Below are positions 23,001 through 34,369 of a stretch of 64,000 bases of DNA, piece after piece. The notes under the pieces were generated by a model. That model searched no databases. It was not told where the DNA came from and saw only the letters and a list, made by a program, of their open reading frames with translations. How positions within the stretch are numbered: position 1 is the stretch's first letter; each line of letters opens with the position of its first letter. The DNA is from Bufo bufo. Lineage: Eukaryota > Chordata > Amphibia > Anura > Bufonidae. The DNA is taken from the NCBI RefSeq assembly GCF_905171765.1, contig NC_053395.1, positions 185,150,156 through 185,214,155 of the forward strand, written 5' to 3'. The position numbers and the translations under genes are program-made.

Positions 23001-23288
23001 GGGTCCATTCACACGTCTGCAATTTCATTCCGCATTTTGCGGAACGGAATTGCGGACCCATTCATTCCTATGGAGCAGCACGATGTGCTGCCCAGACACG
23101 GAATTGCGGACACGCAATTCCGTTCCCGAAAAAAATAGAACATGTCCTATTCTTGTCCACAATTGCGGACAAGAACAGGCATATTCTATAGTGCCGGCAA
23201 TGTGCGGTCTGCAAAATGCGGAACGCACATTGCCGCTGTCCGTGTTTTGTGGATCCGCAAAACACGTTGCGGACGTGTGAATGGACCC
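23001..23288. mobile_element. PIF/Harbinger-like MITE (TTA target)
   Basis: GGGTCCATTCACACGTC and GACGTGTGAATGGACCC are exact inverted ends flanked by TTA at 22998-23000 and 23289-23291. It sits inside an older, degenerate repeat: the flanks around 22915-22997 and 23292-23560 contain complementary words such as TCAAGAGTTA and GGTCATCAATATCTAAGAT. Confidence 0.85.
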
Positions 23289-23685
23289 TTAACTCTTGAA
23301 TGGATCAGGAGCACAGCTTAGTTCAAAGCATAGTGGCCGTGCTGGGTTACCGCAGAAGTGAATAGGAGCTGAGCTGCACTAACTGGGCATGGCCACTACA
23401 CTTCAACAGCGCTGTGATTCCGGCTCCATTCAAGAGTTAGTTCCAGTGACTGTGGCTGCAGGAACAACGGATCAAGGGGTGCAGAGTACCAGACCCCCAC
23501 CAATTGGATAATAATGACCTTTACTGAGTTTAGGTCATCAATATCTAAGATGAGTACGCTGTGTGCTTCATTCTTTCGCACCGCACCAGTAGTCAACTTT
23601 GTTTACGATGAATCAGGCAGGTGTTTATCAGGGGGGACATTTGATTTGGGATATTTTCAGGAACATATCAGAGCCCCTCATGCAC

Positions 23686-23860
23686 GGTAGGACCCCATGC
23701 GTGCTGAGACATCGTGACGTGGTACATGAGGGGCTCCGATATGTTCCTGACTGGAAGATATTGGCAAAGTTCTCAGCTTTTAACATCGGCCTGAGGAATT
23801 GGCTAGTATTGTCAGTTGCGTATCATTTTGGTGCATTTTTTTCAGTGAATTGTGTATGTA
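23686..23860. repeat. Direct repeat copy 1 (about 175 bp)
   Basis: This stretch (starting AGGACCCCATGCGTGCTGAG and including CGATATGTTCCTGACTGGAA) recurs with few changes at 25267-25440 in the same orientation, 1.58 kb away. Between the copies lies a complete Tc1-like element. The 5' part also pairs with the sequence just before it (GGAACATATCAGAGCCCCTCATG near 23650), so it belongs to a palindromic repeat. Confidence 0.7.
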
Positions 23861-24088
23861 TATTTTTTCATCTGCACAATGTATCATTTTGTGTAAGATG
23901 TTCTTGTGGTGCATGCGGTCCGCACCGGCATCCTCCATTGTACGCATTTTTTGCTGGGGATTGCCGTTGTCTGCGGTCCGCATGCGGAGGAATTGCTCCC
24001 CCGGTTATAGACGAGCTACAGTGTCTGGGTTTGGATTATTTTAACCCGTTTAGGCCACTTTTTTCAGTGAGTTTTTTGTCTTTATGTA

Positions 24089-25027
24089 CAGTACAGACCA
24101 AAAGTTTGGACACACCTTCTCATTCAAAGAGTTTTCTTTATTTTCATGACTATGAAAATTGTAGATTCACACTGAAGGCATCAAAACTATGAATTAACAC
24201 ATGTGGAATTATATACATAACAAACAAGTGTGAAACAACTGAAAATATGTCATATTCTAGGTTCTTCAAAGTAGCCACCTTTTGCTTTGATTACTGCTTT
24301 GCACACTCTTGGCATTCTCTTGATGAGCTTCAAGAGGTAGACCCCAGAAATGGTTTTCACTTCACAGGTGTGCCCTGTCAGGTTTAATAAGTGGGATTTC
24401 TTGCCTTATAAATGGGGTCGGGACCATCAGTTGCCTTGAGGAGAAGTCAGGTGGATACACAGCTGATAGTCCTACTGAATAGACTGTTAGAATTTGTATT
24501 ATGGCAAGAAAAAAGCAGCTAAGTAAAGAAAAACTAGTGGCCATCATTACTTTAAGAAATGAAGGTCAGTCAGTCAGCTGTAAAATTGCGAAAACTTTGA
24601 AAGTAAGGGCTATTTGACCATGAAGGAGAGTGATGGGGTGCTGCGCCAGATGACCTGGCCTCCACAGTCACCGGACCTGAACCCAATCGAGATGGTTTGG
24701 GGTGAGCTGGACCGCAGAGTGAAGGCAAAAGGGCCAACAAGTGCTAAGCATCTCTGGGAACTCCTTCAAGACTGTTGGAAGACCATTTCAGGGGACTACC
24801 TCTTGAAGATCATCAAGAGAATGCCAAGAGTGTGCAAAGCAGTAATCAAAGCAAAAGGTGGCTACTTTGAAGAACCTAGAATATGACATATTTTCAGTTG
24901 TTTCACACTTGTTTGTTATGTATATAATTCCACATGTGTTAATTCATAGTTTTGATGCCTTCATAGTCATGAAAATAAAGAAAACTCTTTGAATGAGAAG
25001 GTGTGTCCAAACTTTTGGTCTGTACTG
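24089..25027 (+). mobile_element. Tc1-like transposon, internally deleted
   Basis: The ends CAGTACAGACCAAAAGTTTG and its complement are flanked by TA (24087-24088 and 25028-25029), the Tc1/mariner target. The inverted repeats are unusually long, about 220 bases, and extend into the C-terminal coding region of the transposase: AATGCCAAGAGTGTGCAAAG near 24821 has its complement near 24300. The centre is deleted, leaving 939 bases. Confidence 0.9.
24501..24886 (+). pseudogene. Tc1-like transposase, N- and C-terminal remnants
   Basis: An ATG at 24501 starts MARKKQLSKEKLVAIITLRN, the helix-turn-helix start of a Tc1-type transposase, and runs to a stop near 24618. At about that point the sequence jumps to the C-terminal part, which includes WPPQSPDLNPIEMVWGELDR, a hallmark of the third catalytic acidic site region, and ends at 24886. 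The middle, including the first two catalytic Asp residues, is missing. The protein would be inactive, but the element could be moved by an enzyme supplied elsewhere. Confidence 0.9.
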
Positions 25028-25266
25028 TATATGGAATGTGCCACTTTATATTGTTGGTAACGTTCTTTTGCACCTGGTAGCTTCTGTGTCACATGGTCTG
25101 TTGTGGGTGCGGCTTCTGTGTCACATGGTCTGTTGTGGGTGCGGCTCACAGCTTTATTCTACCTCACAATGCATTGGTGATACCACTATGGAGGCATGTG
25201 AGAGCCTGGCTGTGAGTTAATTTCTAGCATTGTTCAGACCCTGTTCACACAACACAGGCGTTTTAG

Positions 25267-25440
25267 TGGTAGGACCCCATGTGTGCTGAGACACCGTGAC
25301 GTGGTGCATGAGGGGCTCCGATATGTTCCTGACTGGAAGATATTGTCAAAGTTCTCAGCTTTTAACATCGGCCTGAGGAATTAGCTAGTATTGTCAGTTG
25401 CGTATAATTTTGGTGCATTTTTTGCAGTGATTTTTGTATA
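25267..25440. repeat. Direct repeat copy 2
   Basis: This is the second copy of the 23686-23860 repeat, beginning AGGACCCCATGTGTGCTGAG, in the same orientation. It is followed by a Harbinger-like fragment (25500-25722) with the right end GTGCATGAGCCC. Confidence 0.7.
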
Positions 25441-25916
25441 TATCCATATGAGATATGAAAGATACACACAACTGTTGTTTTTGACCCGCAAAAAAATGCA
25501 GATCGGGTGTGGGCCCATTCACGTCAATGGGCCTGCACAAGATGCGGACAGCACACCATGTGCTGTCTGCATCTGTATGTCCAGTCTGCGGCCCTGCAGA
25601 AAAGATAGAACATGTAGGCACTTCTGTAGAGGGCAGGACATTCCATTCCGCGGAATGCACACGGCCGGTATTTGTGTCTTGTGTATCGCAAAAATGGCTA
25701 TGGGCGTGTGCATGAGCCCTCACTGCTATTTTAGTCTGTCTCCATAGACTGTAGTGGAGACTGGCCAGTTCAGAAATGGCGGCTGTCTTCGGCTCTATAG
25801 ATTTTATTAAATATATAGTGTAATTGTTAACATTCTCTTTTCCATTTACAATAGTCTGTATAATGCGATGATACTACCGATGTATGTTACTTGCTCAGGC
25901 TCTTAACGTCACTTAC

Positions 25917-26033
25917 CTTGGACATCCTTAGGACCTCGGTCTCAGGTTGACTTCTCGTGAATGTCACATCCTTAATGTAGGTTATAGCAATGTCATCCCC
26001 ATCAAGTTCCATATACATTTTCCATTTACAATC
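25917..26033 (-). CDS. Internal exon (exon C) of the unrecognised minus-strand gene
   Basis: On the minus strand a TTATTTCAG acceptor ends at 26034 and a textbook donor AAG|GTAAGT follows 25917. The exon has 117 bases, phase 0 at both ends, and encodes 39 residues including DCKWKMYMELDGDDIAITYI, KDVTF and VLRMSK. The pattern of alternating hydrophobics with a Trp-x-x-Tyr near the start suggests beta strands. It comes 19.2 kb after exon B and 4.3 kb before exon D, and the joined frame stays open. It is the most domain-like part of the gene, yet I cannot name the family. Confidence 0.8.
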
Positions 26034-26091
26034 CTGAAATAATTATAAACGGTTTTAATCTGGAGACAAGAAAATGACTTCTATTCTGTTA

Positions 26092-26833
26092 GGCCTCTTT
26101 CACACGGGAGTCATGTTTTTTGGCTGGATAAGATGCGGGTGCGTTGCGGGAAAATGCGCGATTTTACCACGCGAGTGCAAAACATTGTAATGGGTTTTGC
26201 ACGCGCGTGAGAAAAATCGGCATGTTTGTTACCCAAACCCGAACTTCTGTGGTGTTGTGTAGATTGTATTATTTAAAGTAAAAATTTAACTCACATGGTG
26301 ATGGATCATGTGACGGACCATGTGATGAGCGCCGTGACGTCACCACAGGTCCTTTTCCTGTGCACAGCAAAGATGAAGACAGAAGAGATGCCGGCTGCGC
26401 GAACAAGTGGTTTAAGGTGAATTAATTAATTTATTTTTTTTAACCCCTCCAGCCCTATTGTACTATGCATTCTGTATTAAGAATGCTATTATTTTCCCTT
26501 ATAACTATGTTATAAGGGAAAATAATAATGATCGGGTCCCCATCCCAATCGTCTCCTAGCAACCGTGCGTGAAAATCGCACCGCATCCGCACTTGCTTGC
26601 GGATGCTTGAGATTTTCACGCAGCCCCATTCACTTCTATGGGGCCTGCGTTGCGTCAAAAACGCACAAAGAGGAGCATGCCGCGATTTTCACGCAACGCA
26701 CAAATGATGCGTGAAAATCACCGCTAATGTGCACAGCCCCATAGAAATGAATAGGTCCGGATTCAGTGCGGGTGCAATGTGTTCACCTCACCCATCGCAC
26801 CCGCGCGGAAATTTCGCCCGTGTGAAAGAGGCC
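26092..26833. mobile_element. PIF/Harbinger-like element, 742 bp
   Basis: GGCCTCTTTCACACGGG and CCCGTGTGAAAGAGGCC are exact inverted ends flanked by TTA at 26089-26091 and 26834-26836. The interior carries TTTTCACGCAACGCA words, the CRE palindrome TGACGTCA (26335-26342) and a short perfect hairpin around TATAACTATGTTATAAGGGA (26500-26525). Related copies lie at 36032-36701 and 36816-37751. Confidence 0.85.
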
Positions 26834-27090
26834 TTACAGTTCTGTTCAAGATAACCCAATCTATAACCTGTATTAGACTGGCAGATTTTCTTCCAGATGA
26901 TCGCTAACGAGCGTTCATAGTAACGCTCTTAGCGATTATCTGGCAGTGTAATACTGCCGCAGATTACCTGATGAACGCACAAACGAGTTCAATTATCGGG
27001 CAATCGTGATCTTTCACCATAAAGAGGACAGTGATTAGTCCACACCTACTAGGCGTTATATACTTGAGATGGTTATACATATTAGATTAA

Positions 27091-27450
27091 AGGGCATCTG
27101 TCAGCAGATTTGTACCTATGACACTGGCTCATTTGCATATACAAAAACATAATTTTTCTCAGAAATGCGGACACATATGAACATAGGACCAACGCAGATG
27201 CCTTCAGCTGCCAAGCGCACATGTAACAGGTCAGCCAGTGTCAGAAGTACATATATGCTGACCAGATGACTATCTAGTGTGTATGGGGTCCTCCCAACTC
27301 TTAACATGCCCAATACTTTTATTTTTAGGAGAGATATGCTGCTGTCAGAGGTGTCTGGCGGTGGCTTATTCCTCACTTCCCATGGAGAACACATGCATGC
27401 TCGGCTAATCATGCCTACGTAGGGGGAGGGGAGGGCGGAGAGAGACAACT
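27091..27450. mobile_element. TTAA-type MITE, left end only
   Basis: TTAA near 27087 precedes AGGGCATCTGTCAGCAGATT, a TTAA-family type of end. No right end was found. The interior has complementary words around TCAGCCAGTGTCA (27231) and CACTGGCTCA (27122). Confidence 0.45.
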
Positions 27451-30220
27451 GTTAGCAAAACAAGCCGACAGCTATCTAATGTATTTGCCAGTCTTATTGT
27501 ATGTGACACGTTGAAGCTTATAATAATCTGTAGCACTAATTATTACAAAAATATAAATATGTACACATACATAAAGTAAGGAAATGTAGATAAAACCCAT
27601 GGAAAATACACACTGCATGTCGTGGGTCAGGAAGTTTTCTGATTTTCCTGTGAGGCATGCATTGCATTGATCAACAATTAATTTCAAGCACATGGGCTGC
27701 AGAAACCTAAACATTTGATGGATTAATTTAGCATAAAATGTGTGATGCGCTATGAATAATGATGTTTCATGCAATGCAGACTCTCATGCAATATAAATAC
27801 ATCCAGAAAAAAAAAAAGGCTTTAAAATGAGGCTCACATCTGCGTCGTAGCTTCATAATTGAAGCTAGAAGCCTGTGGCGGATTTCACTTATAATGGCGT
27901 CTGTCTGGGTTAGGCCATGATGTCTCTTGTTTTGTAGGCAAATAAAACTGCATTCTACAATGTTCTTACCATGAAATGTGACAGAACTGGCATCAGTGTG
28001 AACAGAGGCCAGATCACATTTCACTGTAAAGCTTCCAGTAGTCTGCAAAATCCACTAATTCAGCGTCACAGTGGTCTCCAATATACTAAAAATATGTAAC
28101 TTTTGACTTTCATTTTGATGGTCTGCCCTTAGAATAGGTCATCAATGTCTGATTGGCGGGGCCCGACACCCCGACAATATAATATTTTTTCATTCTACTC
28201 TTCCAATAGCTTAGCTATTTATTACAGCTAACACTGGTGTGTATGTATGTGCGTGTATAAATATATAATCATACAGATTTTAGAAAACTTTATATATGTC
28301 CCATGTCCATTACATCAGATCAAAGGGCTCAAAAACACACGGGTCCAAAATCTGACTGCAGCTGGAAAAAATGTTTATCTGATAAATGAAAACCAAGCCA
28401 TCTGTAGATCACCTTCTTCTCTCCACAACCGAGCTCATGAAGTGTGCAAAGTCAAGAAGTTCAGCTGATGGCACACACCCACTGGCACACACTGTGCCCA
28501 ACCCACGTGTAATAAGTACATACCCTCCAGAGATCGGCAGGCAGTACTCTGCCCTGCTACACTACACAGAACGCTGGCCCAACTGGCAAGCCGCAGTAAC
28601 CTTTACATCTCTCCAGCTTATGCGGCCACATCTCAGCCATTGCTCTGGGCTCTATGATACCGTAGATGTTCTCGAAGATGAAAATGAAAAGCAAAAAAAA
28701 AAAAGCAAAAAACAATTGTCCCTGCGGTTATTAAAAGTAGTAACATGTTGACGACGTGAGCTCCTGTCAGCTCCTGCAAATTCCTTGCTATTATCCCGCT
28801 CAGCTGCTGAGACCCGCTGTTTCCAAGTCATAACAGTTGAACATTCATCCATGGCACCTGGGTTATTTTTCATTATGTTAAACCCGACTCACTTTATTCT
28901 TTTCTGATTTATAAAAAAATAAATAAAAAATCTACATGATACAAGTGAAAATAATTTGCTTCTCTGCTTTTATATCTCGTGACCCTCCAAAGCTTTGTCC
29001 CATGAGATATTCTTAAAAAAAAAACACCGGGTAGGGATCTCTCCCAAAATTCCATTAATAGTCCTCTCCTCGCAAATGTAGGTTCCAGGGTCTGAGACTA
29101 AAGGATGTTTTAATCTCTTCAGGAAAACAATGTCTCATAATGATGCAAAGGACTATTGCCGTACTGATGTAGAATCATAAATTATTCAGCACCTTTCACT
29201 TGGCATCACTGTGATATCCTCATTAGTAGTGGCTCACAGTTACTGTCAGATGGTGTCCGTACAAATGCAGGCATTATATTGTCTTTGAGATGTGCAGCTG
29301 GTTTCGTGACACTGCCAGTATATGAAAACATGACGCCAGTTTGTTTTATTTAGTGCTAAACCTTCCAGTTTGTAAAAACAAGGCTGACACAGAGCCTGAC
29401 ATGAGGCAGAGAAAATAATTAGCTCCCATTTTCTCAGCCTCCCATTTCCTTCTCCCCGCTGTGATTCCTTTCCACTAAACCACCACATGTCAGTCGAAAT
29501 GGGAGGCAATTAGTGGGCTCATTTCAGTCCCCACAACTGTGCTGAAAAGAAAGTATTTATGATGGCACAATGAACAGCTGAAAGATTAAATAACATTTGC
29601 CTTTTGAAAAGAAAATGACTTCAAGCTAAATGGCCAATTTTTGATTATTCTCAAACAAGCTTAGAGTAGTTGTGTTTTTTTTTATAAAAAAAAAAATACA
29701 AGAAAGGAAAATGAGTCATTTTTAGGTGGAAGAATCAAATAAAATCTTGACACTGTAATGCAAATGACTGATGTTTTATTGCAAAATATGTAAATGTATT
29801 ATACCCTTAACAATGGCGCGTGTCTAAGGTCAGCCGGGATTGCTACTAACTAGACACTGCGCAGACAAGGTTACTATAAGATTGCAATTTTTTTTATTTT
29901 ATTTTTTCATGCGTTTGAAACAAGGCCTTTGGGGTATTCTTAAAGATTACATTGAAACAAGCCAAATGAAGCATACTTTTTAATGGCACAATGCACAGTT
30001 CGGGATATGAAATAGCTTTGAAAAACATCATCCTGCCTGACATGTTTTCATGACTAGATGACATGGAGCTGAAATGAAGAAAGGCAGAATAAAGCACTTT
30101 TCTACAGGGTACTTTTAATTAGGGCGGGTGTCGTATTAGAAAGTCTAACCGCTGATCGTTTTCTTCTTATTTTCTATTTTTTTCCCTGTGGTAAACTTGC
30201 ACAGCGTTTTGTTTGACACA
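27451..30220. other. Longest repeat-poor intronic stretch; possible regulatory region
   Basis: I see no terminal repeats, tandem arrays or coding exons in most of this 2.8 kb, apart from a repeat fragment near 28115-28185. Positions about 29230-30110 look non-random, with homeodomain and octamer-type words (TAATTAG near 29416; ATGCAAAT near 29757). Such a region in a large intron could be an enhancer, but nothing here proves it. Confidence 0.35.
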
Positions 30221-30224
30221 AGTA

Positions 30225-30955
30225 CATACCTCCCAACTTTTGAAAAGTAGAAAGAGGGACATTTTGTGCGGTGCACACCGCGGCATATTTTTTTCAGAAT
30301 AAACTAAACCTGTAACTCCGCCCAAAATATAACTATACACAACTAATCGCACCCGGTCCCCTTAATGCCCCCACATAGTAATTATTCCCCCTTTACACTA
30401 CCACACAGTAGTTATGCCCACATTGTGTCCGCCTCACAGTAGTCGTGCCCACGTGTGCCATTCAGAGTAGTAATGCCCAGATGTTCCCCCTTTACAATAG
30501 TTATTCCCATATATGTGCCCCCTTCACAATAGTTATGCACATATATGTGCCCCCTTCACAATAGTTATGCCCAGATATGTTCCCCCTTCACAATAGTTAT
30601 GCCCAGATATGTGCCCCCTTCACAATAGTTATGCCCATATATGTGCCCCCTTCACAATAGTTATGCCCATATATGTGCCCCCTTCACAATAGTTATGCCC
30701 ATATATGTGCCCCCTTCACAATAGTTATGCCCATATATGTGCCCCCTTCACAATAGTTATGCCCATATATGTGCCCCCTTCACAATAGTTATGCCCATAT
30801 ATGTGCCCCCTTCACAATAGTTATGCCCATATATGTGCCCCCTTCACAATAGTTATGCCCAGATATGTGCCCCCTTCACAATAGTTATGCCCATATATGT
30901 GCCCCCTTTACAATAGTTATGCCCAGATATGTGCCCCCTTCACAGAAAGTGAAAA
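30225..30955. repeat. CCTCCCAACTTTT-type repeat ending in a 32-bp minisatellite
   Basis: The repeat begins with ATACCTCCCAACTTTTGAAA, a word also at 63635. From about 30370 it passes into diverged tandem units and then, from 30480 to 30945, into about 14 regular copies of a 32-bp unit containing CCCCCTTCACAATAGTTATG. Units differ at one position (CATATATG or CAGATATG). Confidence 0.85.
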
Positions 30956-31055
30956 AAATAAAAAATCACTTGCCTCCCTTCATCCCCCTCCAACACACAG
31001 TTCCATGTAAATAACTTCACTCCCCCACCTGCCTTTAAAATACAGTGTCATGTAA

Positions 31056-32030
31056 GGCTACATGCAAACGAATGTAAAAAAAAAAAATGACCGTTAAAAA
31101 CTGACACATTATCCATTTTTCAACCCCTTGTGTGTCCATTTTCTGGCTGAATGAATGTTTTCAGTGGTGTTTTGTATCCAGATGGATTATCCCAACCCCA
31201 ACAGTACACATAATGTGCCCTATAGTGGCTCCCAGCATAAATGATGTTTCCTGTAGTGGGAATTCCTAATGTCCTCCCCTTTTTTATTTTTTTTGACTGC
31301 CAACAAAAAAATAAATCAACCACTTGCACGAACGGGGACATTTGCTCCTCACCAGCGGCAACAGGACCTGCTGTCTCTGGTGAGGAGCGAGTGTCCCCGT
31401 GCAAGCAAGTGGCTGAGGTGAGTATTTAAAAAAATGATTTTACCCCTGAAATACCAGTTTTAATGGCCGTTAGACAGGTGCACTCCTGTCTCAACGGCTG
31501 TTAAAACAGTCTCATTGATTTCACAGGCAAAAATAGGACATGTCCTGCTTTTTGACAGTTGCTATTAGGGATGAGCGAATCGACTTCGGATGAAACATCC
31601 AAAGTCGTTTCTCATAGAACTTCGTTCCAATACTGTACGGAGCAGGAGCTCTGTACAGTATTAGAATGTATTGGCTCCGATGAGCCGAAGTTATTGCTTC
31701 GCGAAGTCTGTAATAACGTCATTAATTAATTTTTACTGTAAAAAAACATTTCAAGAACTCGGGTTCAGTTCCAAGTGGTACCTTGGAACCGAACCTGAGT
31801 TTGGGAAATGTTTTTTTACAGTAAAAATTAATTAATGACGTTATTACAGACTTCACGAAGCAATAACTTCGGCTCATCGGAGCCAATACATTCTAATTCT
31901 GTACAGAGCTCCTGCTCCGTACAGTATTGGAACGAAGTTTTATGAGAATCGACTTTGAATGTTTCATCCGAAGTCGATTCGCTCATCCCTAGTTGCTATT
32001 CTTTGGCCGTTAAAGAAACGGCCATGTGAC
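31056..32030. mobile_element. Possible Harbinger-like element hosting a hAT MITE
   Basis: The left end GGCTACATGCAAACGAATG follows TAA, and the right end near 32030 (GGCCATGTGACTAGC) is a poor inverted match. An internal stem pairs AACGGGGACATTTGCTCCTC (31331) with its complement near 31381. The boundaries are uncertain. Confidence 0.35.
31566..31991. mobile_element. hAT-type palindromic MITE with 8-bp target duplication
   Basis: TAGGGATGAGCGAATCGACT and its complement form the ends, with the exact 8-bp duplication GTTGCTAT at 31558-31565 and 31992-31999. The whole 426 bases is close to one palindrome (centre near 31780). Related ends are at 41107-41237 and 63592. Confidence 0.9.
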
Positions 32031-33409
32031 TAGCTCTATAGACTTTAATTGGTTATATGGAGGTGTAATGACTGTTACTTAAACTGCCCTCACACCATCA
32101 CTTTCATATCCATATGGGCTAAAAAAACATTGTTCCCCTATTTTCAGCCCCTCCAGCATACAGTCCCATGTAAATAGCATCATTCCCTCCCTCCAGCTGC
32201 CTCCAATATACAACCATCACTCCTCTCCATTCAAACCTACAGTGCTAGGTACATAACATCACTCTCTCCCTTCAAGCAGGGAGGGAGCATCAGAGAACTA
32301 CAACTCCCAGCGTATCCCAGGCTCTCAGCCTTTAACATTTAATCAATAGCAGGTACTTCGCTCCACCTCTAAGTTCCATCTTATCATGCACTGATCACAT
32401 GGGTGTGACTTCATTGCAAATCTTTCAACTGCTGAGTTATATCTACTGATGTCATTATAGGACCGCTGAAAGAGCAAGTCCTGGTCAGACTCCTCAGCTC
32501 CCCCCTCCTGATGACTAGGTAACGGGGAGTGGCAGCCGAGCTGCACGGTGAAGCGAGGAGCAGGCGGCTCCCTACTTCACCATTACAATCAGCTGTTAAA
32601 CCGATATGGCTTGAAGAGCCTGGAGACTTTGTGATAAGCATGATGCACTGTAAATGAAAAGGTAGCAAAGGGTCTGAATACTTTATGCCCATGCAAAACT
32701 TTAGTTTTTCCTTTTTAAGAAATTTGCAAAAATTTCCAAAATTCTGTGCAGATTGAGGGGGGAAAACGTAACTTTTTTTTTTAAGCACAAGATCACAGCA
32801 TAAAATGTGAAAATAATCAATACTAAGTTAAATAAATTAAGAAATAAATAGCCAGTGGTGTCCATCAGACACCACCGGTGCCCTTTTTGTGTCCTTTCCT
32901 TCACTACTTAAATCCCATTTCCTAGTCCTCTGATAGAACAGAGCAGAATTCGCAATTCAGATTTGAACTCCGCCTAAAGCAGTTTTCCGACAAGCACATG
33001 TGCGGTCCATGAAACATAGTCCGTGTCACGACTGCCCTTTCTGGACCGATTGCTGCGTTATACCTATCATATCAATGATGCTGTGAATTCCAGCCCGACT
33101 TACAGGTCTACTGTCCTGTACTCAAATGATGCTCTGAGTTCCGTACAGTAGACCTGTGAATTCACAGCCTCATAGGTCACTATAATACAGTGAGTTTGGG
33201 TTAGTGAGCTGTAGTTGTATCTGGAAATGCAGCCATCACGTGGAACGTCTTAAACATATCACAGGTGCTTATCTGAATAAGGGATGTAGGTAGGTAGATA
33301 ATGAATGGATGGACCGACAGACAGACAGATACAATTTTGGATAAATAATAGGCATATTGAAGAAAGTACTACGCTGTATTTTCCCCTCTGACTCTGATGC
33401 ATTTTTATA
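32000..33409. other. Intron, no clear elements
   Basis: I see no complete mobile element or exon. Positions 33070-33180 hold a short inverted pair around CAGTAGACCTGTGAATTCACA. A plain tetranucleotide-like run (GATGGACCGACAGACAGACA) lies near 33308. Confidence 0.3.
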
Positions 33410-33413
33410 TTAA

Positions 33414-34019
33414 AGGAGTTATCCCATGACTAATGTAAAAAATGAAAATCAGACATCATATAGTACATGACAACCTCTTTCTAACAAAGCTAGAACCGGC
33501 CCTGTACCTCAAATGGATCCAGAGATCCCCACAATCATTGCTCGGCTAGATTTATATCAAGCTGGTTGCTCAAGGGGAGTGTCCTTTCTGCTGCAGCCCA
33601 GGGGGCGTGTCTATTCTGCTGCAGTTCTCTCCCTATCACAACTCAGGAGGCTGTTGGAGGATGAAACTGAGCATGTGCGGCCATCTCAGTGACCAGGTCA
33701 AAGAAATAAGAAAAGAAAAACAGCAGGTGGCGCTATAGAGATAGGTTTTATTGAGTAACTCAGTGGCGAGGTAGGCAACCTCCGACACTCCAGCTGTTGT
33801 GAAACTACAACTCCCAATATGCATACTTGCTCTGCTCTTCTAAGAACTCTCATAGAAATGAATGGGGCATGCTGGGAAATGTAGTTTCACAACAGCTGGA
33901 GTGCTGAAGGTTGCTGATCCCTGGGCTATGCTAAATTTTTAATTACATGCAATTACATAAGTATTCAGATCCAGGTGCTGGTTTGAAAACTGTAGGATAA
34001 TTTTCATGGGACCGACCCT
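33414..34019. mobile_element. TTAA-type MITE with nested hAT-like MITE
   Basis: AGGAGTTATCCCATGAC on the left and TTTTCATGGGACCGACCCT on the right are imperfect inverted ends flanked by TTAA at 33410-33413 and 34020-34023. A smaller element (33764-33922) lies inside. Confidence 0.6.
33764..33922. mobile_element. hAT-like short MITE
   Basis: ACTCCAGCTGTTGTGAAACT (33787) has its complement at 33880-33899, and the right end reads GGTTGCTGATCCCTG. The arms are about 60 bases. The left end is degenerate and no target duplication is clear. Confidence 0.6.
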
Positions 34020-34369
34020 TTAAAGTAAAAACATATATATATATTTTTTTAAATATATAAGAAAACTGTACAAAGGAGAATGAATGAATAAGCCAACGCT
34101 GGTGTTGAAGCTACAGATATGGAACTTATGATACCAATGTTATTTTACAAAACTACATTTGAAAAATATGCATATCACCAATACTTTACTTTATGTTAAA
34201 TATAATATCTACGTCAAATCGATTAAAAGCTGATGATCTGAGGTTCTGTAAGGCCAAATGCTGCTACATGTTCAAGCTGAGCTCCTAGCATGTGTGATCA
34301 TTTACAGTGGGGGTGCTGTTATCTCTTGATCTGCACAGGCTAATGCTAATGATCACCACTTATTATTTA

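Noticed and set aside
23599..24192. 197-codon plus-strand open frame
   Set aside because: It crosses the boundary between a direct repeat, Harbinger-like words and the left end of the Tc1 element, so it cannot be one evolved coding sequence.
27472..28048. Minus-strand open frames in the repeat-poor part of intron 2
   Set aside because: They lack splice sites in a phase compatible with exons B and C and have no recognisable protein features.
30480..30945. Regularly spaced repeats that might suggest a CRISPR array
   Set aside because: The units are contiguous tandem copies without unique spacers, and the sequence is a vertebrate intron.
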